Part shown: positions 1-9,251 of the stretch, piece by piece | Numbering within the stretch: the first letter of the stretch is position 1 | Layout: each line of letters starts with the position of its first letter | Source: JAXGTO01 sp040774885 | Lineage (GTDB): Bacteria; Actinomycetota; Coriobacteriia; Coriobacteriales; Eggerthellaceae | Direction of reading: 5' to 3' | Length of the DNA stretch: 64,000 nucleotides | Assembly (NCBI GenBank): GCA_040774885.1 | Contig: JAXGTO010000002.1 | Location: forward strand, 49,459-113,458 | Notes under the pieces: model-generated | Seen by the model: the letters and a program-made list of their open reading frames with translations, nothing else | Told to the model about the DNA's origin: nothing | The model's database searches: none | Translations under genes and position numbers: made by a program

Positions 1-93
1 CAGCGACACGAGCCGCTCCACCAGCGCATCATGGACCGGTTTGTATTCTTCTTTGGTGATGGGGGCCACATCGAAATCGATCTTGTCGAGCAT
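1..93 (-). CDS. N-terminal fragment of a protein, possibly PPK2-type polyphosphate kinase
   Basis: Only the first 31 codons are inside the window; the rest runs off the left edge. The ATG is preceded by a strong ribosome binding site (AAGGAGG, about 6 bases upstream), so this is a real gene start. The visible residues begin MLDKIDFDVAPITKEEYK. A short acidic start followed by a KxxYK-like stretch is reminiscent of polyphosphate:AMP phosphotransferases of the PPK2 family. The divergent neighbours are an exopolyphosphatase and a PPK1-type polyphosphate kinase, which fits. The gene start is certain; the product is a guess from 31 residues and context. Confidence 0.4.
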   Translation of the reverse strand, partial: MLDKIDFDVAPITKEEYKPVHDALVERLVSL

Positions 94-210
94 GCTCGAT
101 CCTCCTTGTAAAGCTTCGGCAAAGAAACGATTGCCGGCAACGGGCATTCCCGCCGCTTCGCGCTTCCAAGCACTATGATAGAACCAAATCTACGACGTGA
201 GGAGCCGAAA

Positions 211-1140
211 TTGCCTAATCTTGGATTGATTGACTGCGGATCGAATACGGTGCGCCTGTGCATCTACCAGGTGTCTGAAAACGCACGGCCGCCTTTCGAA
301 CGCAAGGATTTCTCTTTGCTGCTCAACCACAAAGTGATGGCCGGCCTTGCGTCCCAAATCGAAGACGGGCTCATGACGAAGCGCGGCGTCAAGAAGGCCG
401 CCTCGGCCATCAAAGGCCATTTGCAGACCGCAGAATTCTTCGATTGCGAGCGACTGGATGTCTTCGCCACGGCTTTTTTGCGCAATTGCGATAATTCCGA
501 TCAGGCAAAAGCGGCCATCGAAGCCGCCTGCGGCGCGACCATCAACGTGCTCTCGGCGCGCGACGAGGCCCATCTGGGTTTCGTAGGGGCACGCTGCGCC
601 ACCAAAGGTATGGACCGCGGCACCTTGGTGGATATCGGAGGCGGATCGACCGAATTGACGCGCATCGAAGATGCGACGGACTCCGATGACATCAGCATCG
701 CGCAGGGATCGCTTTCGAGCTTCGTGGAAAGCGTGCACGGCGTGATTCCCGACCAACACGAGCAGCAGGCCATCGCCGAGCGCTTCCGCGGACTGCTTGA
801 AAAGGTGCCGACGTACGACCGTTATCGCGCGCCGTTGTTTTACGGCGTGGGAGGAAGCGTACGCGCCGTGGCCCGCATCTACGGAGAAGCGCTGGGCGAC
901 GGCAAACGACCCGATGTGATGGAGGCGATGCAAGTGAAAGACCTGCTGGCCTTTGCGCAGCGCGATCCATCCGGTTTTGCACATGCGGCCCTGCGCGTGA
1001 CGCCCGACCGCGTGCACACCGCGCTCCCCGGCTGCATCCTGCTCGATGTCGTGATGGATGATTTCGGCGCCCGGCAATTGGAATTGTGCCGATGCGGCGT
1101 ACGCGAGGGTTATCTGTTGGAACGCATGCTCCAGCAGTAA
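211..1140 (+). CDS. ppx: Ppx/GppA family exopolyphosphatase (first of two paralogues)
   Basis: 309 aa. Ppx/GppA phosphatases of the actin-like ATPase fold release phosphate from polyphosphate or hydrolyse pppGpp. The N-terminal phosphate loop (GLIDCGSNTVRLCIY) and the second glycine-rich loop (LVDIGGGSTELT, near residue 145) are both present, and the length matches the short one-domain type. The start is placed at TTG 211 because TGAGGAG lies six bases upstream; an in-frame ATG at 175 has no Shine-Dalgarno. ppk follows after 115 bp on the same strand, so degradation and synthesis of polyphosphate are encoded side by side. A second paralogue is at 23905-24864. Which of the two handles polyphosphate and which pppGpp cannot be read from the sequence. 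Confidence 0.87.
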   Translation: MPNLGLIDCGSNTVRLCIYQVSENARPPFERKDFSLLLNHKVMAGLASQIEDGLMTKRGVKKAASAIKGHLQTAEFFDCERLDVFATAFLRNCDNSDQAKAAIEAACGATINVLSARDEAHLGFVGARCATKGMDRGTLVDIGGGSTELTRIEDATDSDDISIAQGSLSSFVESVHGVIPDQHEQQAIAERFRGLLEKVPTYDRYRAPLFYGVGGSVRAVARIYGEALGDGKRPDVMEAMQVKDLLAFAQRDPSGFAHAALRVTPDRVHTALPGCILLDVVMDDFGARQLELCRCGVREGYLLERMLQQ

Positions 1141-1255
1141 CCGACGAGCGGCGCTCGCTCGCCGCGCCGCCGGCCCGTATCACGTGCTCGGCACTGCCAA
1201 AACGGGGCGCGTGAGGTACCATGGAGGACAAGGATTCGAACCGAGGGAGAAGACG

Positions 1256-3913
1256 ATGCCGGATACCGAAAACGACGAGAAGTCCACCAAGAGCGCCCAG
1301 GACTCCGACGAATCGCAACAGGGCAACGGAAAACCGCTGTGCCCCTACATGCAAAATCGCGAGTTGTCTTGGCTGGCCTTCAACGAGCGCGTGCTCGACC
1401 AAGGCGCCGACCCCAGCGTGCCGCTGTTGGAACGATTGCAGTTCGTCTCCATCTTCTGGAGCAACCTGCAGGAATTCTTCATGGTGCGCGTAGGCAGCCT
1501 TACCGATTTGAACCTGCTGAAAAAAGAAATCATCGACAACAAGTCGAATATGACGCCTTCCCAGCAGCTCGATGCGGTCTACGCCCGTTGCCATGAACTG
1601 TATCCGCAGCAAGAAAAGATCTACCTCAACCTCCAAGACGAGCTGGCCCAGGCCGGCATGCGACGGCTGGAGCCCGAGGCGCTCAACCAGGAGCAGGCGG
1701 CCTTCCTGCAAGATCATCTGGAAACCAACGTGCTTCCCTTCCTCAGCCCGCAGATCATCAACGCCCGCCATCCCTTCCCCCACTTGGCCAACGGCCAGCT
1801 CTATATCATCGTGCGGCTGTTGGAAGAAGAGGACAAGCCCAAAGAAGAGCAGACCAAGGCCGAACGGCAAGCAGCCAAAGAAGCGCGCAAGAAGGCGAAG
1901 GCCCTGGGTGCCGAAGGCGTGACGCTGGGTCTGGTCCCCCTGCCCCGCCAAGCCCGCCGCGTCATTCCCCTGCCTGGCGACGGATTCAACTTCATCTTGT
2001 TGGAAGATGCCATCGAGATGGCCATCTCCAATATCTTCAGCATGTACAAGGTCAAGCACACCAACATCATCTGCGTCACGCGCAACGCCGACCTCGACGC
2101 CACCGAAGGCGCCGACGAACGCGAAGAGGATTACCGCGAGCATATGAAGAAGATCCTCAAAAAGCGCGCCCGTCTGCACCCGGTGCGGCTGGAAAGCAAG
2201 CGCAAGCTTTCATCCACGGTGTCGGAATTCTTGATGGAACGGCTGGAACTCGAACAGTATCAGCTGTTCACCACGCGCGTGCCGCTCGATATGGGCTACG
2301 CATTCGGAATCGCCGGCATGGTGGACGACGAAACGCGCGCGGCCAACACCAGCAATCCGTTTTCGCCTGTATGGCCCGCCTGCATCAAACGCAACGCAAG
2401 TGTGATGGAGCAGGCGCGCGAACGCGAACTGCTGCTGTCGTATCCGTACGAGAGCATGGACCCGTTCATCCAGATGCTGCGCGAAGCCGCACACGACCCC
2501 AACGTGGTATCCATCAAGATCACCCTGTACCGTCTGGCCAATCAAAGCCACTTGGCAGAAGCCCTGATCGCCGCAGCGGAAGCCGGCAAAGAGGTCACGG
2601 CGCTGTTCGAGTTGCGCGCGCGTTTCGACGAGAGCAACAATATCGAATGGTCGCAGCGCTTCGAGGAAGCGGGGGCCAAGGTGATCTACGGCTTCCATGA
2701 TTACAAAGTGCATTCCAAGATCTGCTGCATCACCCGTCAAAACGGCGACAAGCTGGAATACCTCACGCAACTGGGAACCGGCAACTACAACGAGAAGACG
2801 GCCAAGCTCTACACCGACTTCAGCTTCATCACTTCCAGCGAAGCCATCGGACGCGATGCCGTGGAGTTCTTCCGCAACATGGGCATGGAAGTCGCCAGCC
2901 GCAACTACCAGACCATCTGGGTGGCCCCGTTGCAGATCAAGCAGAACATCTGCTCGGGAATCGATGAGCAGATCGCACTGGCCAAAGAAGGCAAGCCATG
3001 CGGGCTCTTCTTCAAGACCAACAGCATCACCGACAAAGACATCATGGAAAAGCTTGAGCAAGCCAGCCGCGCCGGCGTTCCCGTCACGTGCTTGGTACGC
3101 GGCATTTCGTGCTTGTTGCCGCAAGTCAAAGGGCACACGGAGAATATTCGCGTCCTTTCGATCGTGGGCCGCCTGCTGGAACACAGCCGCATCTACGGAT
3201 TCGGCCCCCACGACCAAATGAGCATCTACCTTTCGAGCGCCGATTTGATGACGCGCAACATGGACAAGCGCATCGAGATCGCCTGGCCTGTTTTGGACGA
3301 CACGCTGCGCCAGGAAGTGATCGATTACACCGATACGTGCCTGCGCGATACCGCGAAGCTGCGCGAACTGCGTGCCGATGGGACCTATACGGCGCTGCGC
3401 TCTCTGGCCCAAAAGGGCGACGAGCCGTTCAACAGCCAAGAGCACTTGATTGCGGAAGCACGCGAGCGTTCGGAGGCTGCTGCAAAATTGGAAGGCGACG
3501 GCAACGGATTCGCCAAATTGAAGATGCAGGCAACCGGTGCGGCGGCGCATCCCGCCCAACAGACGACCGTCGATCTGGAAGAAACGTTCCGCGAAGCGCT
3601 CAAGCACGAGGTGCCCGAAGACGAGGCCGATGAGTTGGCCGCTGTGGCCGTAGCCGCATACGAAGCCGTCACCCACCAGACTGCTGGCGAAGACGATGCA
3701 CCCGCAGAAAAGTCCGACGCGCAATCTACCACGCAACCAGCGGCTTCGAAGGAAGCGACTGCACCAGCGGCCGCCTCGAAGCAAACTGGTGCGCCGACGA
3801 CGACAGACTCTGCATCGGCAACGGGAACGTCGCAGAAGGCTGCAGCCGCCCCCGCGACCCCGCCGCGCAAGCACGGCTTCTTCTGGCGCCTGTTCCACCC
3901 CAACGAACGATAG
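1256..3913 (+). CDS. ppk: Polyphosphate kinase (PPK1) with a disordered C-terminal tail
   Basis: 885 aa. PPK1 reversibly transfers the ATP gamma-phosphate onto polyphosphate. The start region (NRELSWLAFNERVLDQ) and both histidine motifs of the phospholipase-D-like catalytic domains are present: YKVHSKICCITR, holding the autophosphorylated histidine, and LEHSRIYGFG. The ATG at 1256 has GGGAGA upstream. The protein is about 200 residues longer than E. coli Ppk. The excess is an N-terminal acidic leader of about 30 residues, a Lys/Glu/Ala-rich insertion near residue 205, and an Ala/Thr/Pro-rich tail of roughly 130 residues that looks unstructured and ends in a basic, aromatic patch (KHGFFWRLFHP). 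The tail may tether the enzyme, but this is inference. A perfect hairpin terminator follows. Confidence 0.97.
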   Translation: MPDTENDEKSTKSAQDSDESQQGNGKPLCPYMQNRELSWLAFNERVLDQGADPSVPLLERLQFVSIFWSNLQEFFMVRVGSLTDLNLLKKEIIDNKSNMTPSQQLDAVYARCHELYPQQEKIYLNLQDELAQAGMRRLEPEALNQEQAAFLQDHLETNVLPFLSPQIINARHPFPHLANGQLYIIVRLLEEEDKPKEEQTKAERQAAKEARKKAKALGAEGVTLGLVPLPRQARRVIPLPGDGFNFILLEDAIEMAISNIFSMYKVKHTNIICVTRNADLDATEGADEREEDYREHMKKILKKRARLHPVRLESKRKLSSTVSEFLMERLELEQYQLFTTRVPLDMGYAFGIAGMVDDETRAANTSNPFSPVWPACIKRNASVMEQARERELLLSYPYESMDPFIQMLREAAHDPNVVSIKITLYRLANQSHLAEALIAAAEAGKEVTALFELRARFDESNNIEWSQRFEEAGAKVIYGFHDYKVHSKICCITRQNGDKLEYLTQLGTGNYNEKTAKLYTDFSFITSSEAIGRDAVEFFRNMGMEVASRNYQTIWVAPLQIKQNICSGIDEQIALAKEGKPCGLFFKTNSITDKDIMEKLEQASRAGVPVTCLVRGISCLLPQVKGHTENIRVLSIVGRLLEHSRIYGFGPHDQMSIYLSSADLMTRNMDKRIEIAWPVLDDTLRQEVIDYTDTCLRDTAKLRELRADGTYTALRSLAQKGDEPFNSQEHLIAEARERSEAAAKLEGDGNGFAKLKMQATGAAAHPAQQTTVDLEETFREALKHEVPEDEADELAAVAVAAYEAVTHQTAGEDDAPAEKSDAQSTTQPAASKEATAPAAASKQTGAPTTTDSASATGTSQKAAAAPATPPRKHGFFWRLFHPNER

Positions 3914-3934
3914 GCTGCATGCAGCTGTCACCTG

Positions 3935-3966
3935 AAAACGGGATGCCAATTCGGCATCCCGTTTTT
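3935..3966 (+). terminator. Rho-independent terminator after ppk
   Basis: A perfect 13-bp stem (arms 3935-3947 and 3953-3965, AAAACGGGATGCC and its complement) closes a 5-base loop and ends in a T tract. It lies 22 bases after the ppk stop. GCATCCCGTTT from its 3' arm recurs, slightly changed, near 4017-4027 and 4081-4092. Confidence 0.88.
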
Positions 3967-4142
3967 CATTCCCCCACTCCTGCTTCCAATTGGCAGCGTC
4001 ACCTTGCAGCAATATGGCGTTCCCGTTTCACCCCATTGCACCTGCAAACTCATGGAGCACCGATTCTTCGGAGCAACACGGCATCCCGTTTCACTCCTTC
4101 GCATCGCACTAGGGGCGTTTTGCTTTTCTGAGATCACCAAAA

Positions 4143-4303
4143 CGGCCTTTTCTGCAAAGAATTTGCGATACGGTACGCCTTCGACCCACGATTCAACGTC
4201 AAAAATGCGAACCTGTCGACAAAACCCCAGTTCAGCAAGATTCAATTCAGCAATAACTCCAAGAATGGAGTACCGTACCGCAAATTCTTTGCAGAAAACG
4301 GCG
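4143..4303. repeat. Palindromic repeat element in the ppk-asd gap
   Basis: The 409-bp gap between the convergent genes ppk and asd (3914-4322) contains no convincing gene. It holds two 37-base arms in inverted orientation, 4143-4179 and 4267-4303, that match at 33 of 37 positions around an 87-base centre. The core of each arm is CTGCAAAGAATTTGCG. The same core in diverged form (GCA..GAATTCGGGATA) forms the arms of the elements at 50451-50642 and 52016-52207; hand alignment to the right arm of the latter gives 24 identities of 37 without gaps. This suggests one dispersed family of short palindromic elements. No transposase lies nearby. Confidence 0.7.
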
Positions 4304-4322
4304 AATTTGCGTTCTCGGACAC

Positions 4323-5363
4323 CTAGGGCAAGAGCAGCTGGGCGATTTGAACGGCGTTGAGCGCTGCGCCCTTGCGGATTTGGTCGGCAACGACCCACAG
4401 CGAGATGCCGTGCTCGACCGACGGATCACAACGCAAGCGACCCACGTAGGTATCGTCGGTGCCGGCGAGAAGCCCCGGCATGGGATATACGTTGTTTCGA
4501 GGGTCGTCCATCAGCGTGATGCCGGGAGCCGCTTGGAGCGCGACGCGCGCTTGGTCGACGGAAATCGGTCCATCGAACTCGATGTTGACGGCTTCTCCGT
4601 GACAGCGCAAAACGGGCACGCGCACGCACGTGGCGCACACGCCGATGTTGTCGTCGCCCATAATCTTCTTGGTTTCGACCACCATCTTCCATTCCTCTTT
4701 GTACGAGCCATCTTCCATGGGCACGTCGATATGGGGGATGGTATTGAAAGCGATCTGATCGCTGAATGCATCTATGGTGAGCTCCTCGCCGTCCAAGAAT
4801 TGACGAGTCTGGTCGTAGAGCTCGGCCATGGCCGCGGCACCCGCTCCGCTGGCCGCCTGATACGTGGAAACGACGATGCGCTTGATAGGGGCGATGTCAT
4901 GCAACGGCTTGCAAGCAACCACCATCTGGATGGTAGAGCAGTTGGGATTGGCGATGACGCCCGAATGGCCGGCGATGGCGTCTGGGTTTACTTCAGGCAC
5001 CACCAGGGGAACGTCGTCATCCATGCGAAAGGCGCTGGAGTTGTCGATCATCACGGCCCCTGCATCGCACACCGCCTGACGCATCTTCTTCGAAACGGAA
5101 GCCCCGGCGGAAAACAAGGCGATGTCGACTCCGGCAAACGAATCCGTCGTCATTTCCTCAACCGTCAAATCGCCGGCAGGAACGTCGCCGCAACCGTCGA
5201 AAGGAAGCTTCTTGCCTGCACTGCGCGCTGAAGCCAATGCCCTCACCTGGGAAGCAGGGAAATCAACGTCGTGCAGCACCTTGAGGAATTCCGCTCCCAC
5301 CGCACCGGTGGCGCCGGCGATGGCCACAACAGGACGAGCGGGCATCTTCACGTTCCAAACCAT
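4323..5363 (-). CDS. asd: Aspartate-semialdehyde dehydrogenase
   Basis: 346 aa. Asd reduces aspartyl-4-phosphate to aspartate-4-semialdehyde with NADPH, supplying lysine/diaminopimelate, threonine and methionine synthesis. The N-terminal NADP-binding loop (VAIAGATGAVGAEFLKVL) and the active-site cysteine in NPNCSTIQMV are clear, and the length is normal. The ATG at 5363 has GGGAG seven bases upstream and is preferred over an in-frame TTG six bases earlier. lysC, encoding the preceding enzyme, lies 198 bp upstream on the same strand. Confidence 0.96.
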   Translation of the reverse strand: MVWNVKMPARPVVAIAGATGAVGAEFLKVLHDVDFPASQVRALASARSAGKKLPFDGCGDVPAGDLTVEEMTTDSFAGVDIALFSAGASVSKKMRQAVCDAGAVMIDNSSAFRMDDDVPLVVPEVNPDAIAGHSGVIANPNCSTIQMVVACKPLHDIAPIKRIVVSTYQAASGAGAAAMAELYDQTRQFLDGEELTIDAFSDQIAFNTIPHIDVPMEDGSYKEEWKMVVETKKIMGDDNIGVCATCVRVPVLRCHGEAVNIEFDGPISVDQARVALQAAPGITLMDDPRNNVYPMPGLLAGTDDTYVGRLRCDPSVEHGISLWVVADQIRKGAALNAVQIAQLLLP

Positions 5364-5561
5364 GGTCAAACTCCCTATCTAGCGATTGCGTTCAATGAAT
5401 GGATTGCAGGCCAGTATACGCCAGCAAGCGACATCGGAGCGCAGAATCGCCGCATTGGCTGCTCGAATGCATGCGCGTGCGCGGAAACCGGAGCCGACGA
5501 ACCACGGCCCGATGACTTCGAATGACGGCACCATACCGCCGAGCTCGAGAAGAAACGCTGC

Positions 5562-6842
5562 CTAGCGACCTTTGTGCTTCTTGGCTTCCAGCTCTTCGGC
5601 CGAAAGGGACTTTTCCTCGAATACGCTGTCCGAATCAAGTCCGAACGCAGTGTGCAGGCAACGCACAGCCAGCTCCATCTGGGTGCCATCGATCACCATG
5701 GAAAGGCGGATGGGACTCGTCGAAATCATAAGGATGTTCACCTTGGCGTCGGCCAACGCGCTGAAGGCTTTGGCGGCGATGCCCGGCGTGCTCTTCATGC
5801 CGGTTCCCACAAGGCTCACCTTGGCGATATCTTCGTCGACTGCATACTCGCGGGCACCGATGACCGGCAAGGCCTGCTCAACCACTTCGCGGGCTCGCTT
5901 CAAATCGGCACCGGGACACGTGAACGAAATATCGGTCTGGCCATGTTCCGAAACGTTTTGCAAAATCATGTCAACGCTCACGTTTCCGCTGGCCAATGCC
6001 GTGAATACGCGAGCAGCCACACCGAACTGGTCGGGGACGTCGCGGATGGTCATCTTGACTTCGGAGGTATCGTGCGCGATTCCGGAAATAACGGCGTGCT
6101 CCATGGAAGGATCGTCCTCCTTGATGAACGTGCCCAGGGCGTCGCTGAACGCCGAACGGGAATGTATGACAACATGATATTTGCGCGCCAGCTCGACCGC
6201 GCGCGTCTGCAACACGCCGGCGCCGGAACTGGCCAGCTCGAGCATGTCTTCGTAATTGATTTCGGAAAGCTTGCGGGCTCGCGGCGCCACACGCGGATCG
6301 GCAGTGTAGATGCCGTCCACATCGGAATAGATTTCGCAGACATCGGCACCGATGCCATAGGCCACAGCCACGGCCGTCGTGTCGCTGCCGCCTCTTCCCA
6401 GCGTGGTGATGTCGCCATTCTTGTCGATGCCTTGGAAGCCGGCCACCACGGGGATTATTCCCTGTGAAATGGCTTTCTTGATGCGATCGGCATGCACCAA
6501 GGTGATTTTCGCCTTCGCATGCTCGGTATCGGTTTCAATGCCAGCCTGCCGCCCGGTGAAGCTCATGGATCGGTAACCGCGGGCTTCAACCGCCATGGCC
6601 AGCAATGTCATGGAAACTTGTTCGCCCGTAGAAAGCAATCGGTCCATTTCGCGCGCAGGGGGATTGTCGTTGATGGCGGCGGCCAATCCCACCAGCTCAT
6701 CAGTGGTCTTGCCCATGGCGGAAACCACGGCCACCACGTCATCGCCCTGCTGCTTGATGGATACCAGGCGCTTTGCCACATTCTGTATGCGCTCGGGAGA
6801 AGCAAGGGAGGTCCCCCCGAATTTTGCAACGATCAAAGCCAT
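5562..6842 (-). CDS. lysC: Aspartate kinase
   Basis: 426 aa. Aspartokinase phosphorylates aspartate, the entry step to the diaminopimelate, lysine, threonine and methionine pathways. The kinase signature VAKFGGTSLAS starts the protein, and the C-terminal third carries two ACT-type regulatory segments (near VKMTIRDVPDQFGVAA and VSLVGTGMKSTPGIAAK), as in feedback-regulated alpha-type enzymes. The start is ATG 6842, where the conserved MALIVAKFGG begins; its Shine-Dalgarno is weak (AGAAAG). It lies 43 bp downstream of the MFS gene and upstream of asd, probably in one transcript. There is no room for a lysine riboswitch directly upstream. Confidence 0.95.
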   Translation of the reverse strand: MALIVAKFGGTSLASPERIQNVAKRLVSIKQQGDDVVAVVSAMGKTTDELVGLAAAINDNPPAREMDRLLSTGEQVSMTLLAMAVEARGYRSMSFTGRQAGIETDTEHAKAKITLVHADRIKKAISQGIIPVVAGFQGIDKNGDITTLGRGGSDTTAVAVAYGIGADVCEIYSDVDGIYTADPRVAPRARKLSEINYEDMLELASSGAGVLQTRAVELARKYHVVIHSRSAFSDALGTFIKEDDPSMEHAVISGIAHDTSEVKMTIRDVPDQFGVAARVFTALASGNVSVDMILQNVSEHGQTDISFTCPGADLKRAREVVEQALPVIGAREYAVDEDIAKVSLVGTGMKSTPGIAAKAFSALADAKVNILMISTSPIRLSMVIDGTQMELAVRCLHTAFGLDSDSVFEEKSLSAEELEAKKHKGR

Positions 6843-6885
6843 GGTTGTCTTTCTGCTCGATTGGTCGTCGCATATGATAGCAAAA

Positions 6886-8127
6886 TCACTTGGATGCCTC
6901 CTGCACGCCAGCGGGCATTTTCCACAACAGCACAAAACCGATGGCGAACAACACCACGATGGACAAAACACCCCACGACGAATTGCCGGTAAGTTGGGTG
7001 AACACGCTTACCAACAACGTCCCCATGACAGCGGCGTATTTGCCGAAGATATCGAAGAAACCGTAGTACTCGTTTGCTCGTTCTTTGGGAATGAGCTTGC
7101 CGAATTCCGAGCGCGAAAGCGCCTGAACGCCGCCCTGGAACAAGCCCACGCAGATGGCCAAGATCCAGAACTCGACGGCCGAGCGCAAGAAGAACGCAGC
7201 GAACAACGTGATGCCGCCGTAGGCCGCCACCGCCACCAACAACATCCGCCGCGTGCCGAACTTCCCTGCAAGGCGCCCATAGGCGATGGCCGAGGGAAAC
7301 GCCACGAATTGCGTGACCAGCAGCGCCAATACCAATTGGGTAGAATCGATGCCCAGGTCGGTGCCGTAACTGGTGGACATCTTGATGATGGTATGCACGC
7401 CATCGATGTAGAAGAAGAACGCTCCCATGAACATCAGCAGACGCTTATCGTGCACGATGCTCGAAATGGTGCGCCCCAGCCCCGCGAATGCAGTCCGCAC
7501 CACATGGGTGCCGCGCGGCTTGCCGTGTACCTGATGCACATTGCGGATAAGCGGGATGCTGAACACCACCCACCAGACAGCCGTGATGGCGAAAGCTATC
7601 TTCATGCCCACAGCCAAGGGAATGCCCACCGACGGCCCAGCGAGCACTACCGCCAAACAGGCGATGAACGGAACGCACGACCCGATGTAGCCCCAAGCGT
7701 ATCCCTGCGAAGAAATCTCGTCATAACGCTTCTCTTCGGTGGCATCCACCAAGAAGGCATCGTAGAACACCATGGAGCCGTTGAGCATGACCGCAGTTAT
7801 CACGTATACGATGAGGAACGGCAGCGCTTCGGTGGGAATGCCCAAAGCAGCGCACGCGACAGCACCGGTGCCGATGGTGCCGACCAGGAACTTCTTCTTA
7901 TTGCCCTGGATGTCGGCCAAACTGCCCAATACGGGCATGAGCAGAGCCAAGATCAACGAAGCCACGGTCTCCGCATAGCCCCACGCCACCACTACGGAGC
8001 TGCCCGGTTCGGCCAATGTTTTGAAGTACACGGGAATGAGCGCGGTGGATAGAAGCACGAACGCCGAATTGCCCACATCGTAGAGAACCCAGCTGCGCTC
8101 GGTTCTATTCATGCCGTTTCGCTTCAT
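6886..8127 (-). CDS. MFS transporter of the UMF1 (Atg22-like) family
   Basis: 413 aa with about 12 hydrophobic segments. The N-terminus (RTERSWVLYDVGNSAFVLL) is typical of the UMF1/Atg22-like branch of the major facilitator superfamily, whose yeast members export amino acids from the vacuole. The bacterial substrate is not known. The ATG at 8127 has GGAAGGA six bases upstream; a second ATG lies five codons in. It is divergent from the phospholipase-like gene at 8278 and 43 bp upstream of lysC, so a role in amino acid movement is conceivable but unproven. Confidence 0.85.
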   Translation of the reverse strand: MKRNGMNRTERSWVLYDVGNSAFVLLSTALIPVYFKTLAEPGSSVVVAWGYAETVASLILALLMPVLGSLADIQGNKKKFLVGTIGTGAVACAALGIPTEALPFLIVYVITAVMLNGSMVFYDAFLVDATEEKRYDEISSQGYAWGYIGSCVPFIACLAVVLAGPSVGIPLAVGMKIAFAITAVWWVVFSIPLIRNVHQVHGKPRGTHVVRTAFAGLGRTISSIVHDKRLLMFMGAFFFYIDGVHTIIKMSTSYGTDLGIDSTQLVLALLVTQFVAFPSAIAYGRLAGKFGTRRMLLVAVAAYGGITLFAAFFLRSAVEFWILAICVGLFQGGVQALSRSEFGKLIPKERANEYYGFFDIFGKYAAVMGTLLVSVFTQLTGNSSWGVLSIVVLFAIGFVLLWKMPAGVQEASK

Positions 8128-8277
8128 GCAAATCCTTCCGCAGATGGAACCGATGAGCCGCCATTCCGATACGCGCGTGTGTTTGCTTTGATTTGTACCC
8201 GCCATTCTGTTGGCCGATACCCCACCATTGTATATGATGGGCACGTCTTTACCGGTAAAGCCCAGTTTACGAAGGCG

Positions 8278-9249
8278 ATGTCCATGCCCGCGATCATGAC
8301 GCACGATTTTTTCGGCCGCGATCTCCTGGAATCCCAGGATCAACTCGTTGCAGACGGGCGCGATGCCCGCGATGCCTTCCTTTTGGGCAACCAAGGGCCC
8401 GACCCCTTGTTCTACCTGGTCATGGGACCCAAGCACCATAAAATGCATCGCCTGGGGCACATGATGCACAACGAACGCCCCACGCAGCTTCTGGCCAATC
8501 TCAAAGAGGCGCTCCAGGTGCTCGACGATACGGAACGTCCCATCGGCGAAGCCTACGCAAAAGGGTTTCTGTGCCACTACACCCTCGATGCGCACATGCA
8601 TCCGCTCGTATTCTCGGAGGAATACCGGATCTGCGATGCCGGCGTGGATGGCCTGACGCGGGAAGATTCCAGCGAGGTCCATGGCGTCATCGAAAGCGAG
8701 TTCGACGAAATGGTCCTCTACACCGAACTCGGCGTGACCGTGGCCTCCTATTCCCCCGCCGACAACATCTTGAAGGCCGACCCGTATGTGCTGCGCACCG
8801 TGCAGAAACTCTACGCGTTCATGGCCCTCAAGACCTATGGCCTGGTCATCCCCACCGACTTGTACCCCAGCGCCATCCGTTCGTTTCGAAGGGGAGTCGC
8901 GCTGTTCTACTCCCCCACTGGGCAGAAACGCGCCATACTTTCCGATGTCGAAGAATTGGTGCGCCCCTATTCGCTGTTCCGCAGCATGAGCCACCGACCC
9001 ATCGAGCTTGAAACGAGCATGTTCGACAATCACGACCACCATCCGTGGACCGACCCCTTCACCGGAGTTCAGAGCACGCAGGGTTTTTGGGATATCTACC
9101 GCGACGCCCAAACCATCGCCCTGTGCAACATAGCCGCCTTCCAGAAAAAGGGATTCAACGAAGAAGCGGCCCGCGGTATCACCCATGACCTCAATTTCTC
9201 AGGCGACCACACCGAAGCGGTCTTGGAATTGGAAGGCAAAACGGAATAG
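8278..9249 (+). CDS. Zinc-dependent phospholipase C-like protein
   Basis: 323 aa. It resembles the bacterial zinc-dependent phospholipase C superfamily (alpha-helical, trinuclear zinc site): FLLGNQGPDPLFY, conserved histidines after it, and GFLCHYTLDAHMHPL near residue 100, matching the H..xD..xHP zinc ligand pattern. There is no signal peptide, so it is predicted to be cytosolic, unlike secreted clostridial toxins; many such proteins in gut actinobacteria are uncharacterised. The start could be ATG 8278 or ATG 8284 (AAGG upstream of both). It ends 2 bp before the TRIC-family gene, so the two are probably cotranscribed. Confidence 0.75.
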   Translation: MSMPAIMTHDFFGRDLLESQDQLVADGRDARDAFLLGNQGPDPLFYLVMGPKHHKMHRLGHMMHNERPTQLLANLKEALQVLDDTERPIGEAYAKGFLCHYTLDAHMHPLVFSEEYRICDAGVDGLTREDSSEVHGVIESEFDEMVLYTELGVTVASYSPADNILKADPYVLRTVQKLYAFMALKTYGLVIPTDLYPSAIRSFRRGVALFYSPTGQKRAILSDVEELVRPYSLFRSMSHRPIELETSMFDNHDHHPWTDPFTGVQSTQGFWDIYRDAQTIALCNIAAFQKKGFNEEAARGITHDLNFSGDHTEAVLELEGKTE

Positions 9250-9251
9250 CC

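Noticed and set aside
2210..4012. A 600-codon minus-strand frame opposite ppk
   Set aside because: Shadow of ppk; it even crosses the ppk terminator.
6843..6885. A lysine riboswitch upstream of lysC
   Set aside because: Only 43 bases separate lysC from the upstream gene, too few for the lysine aptamer.
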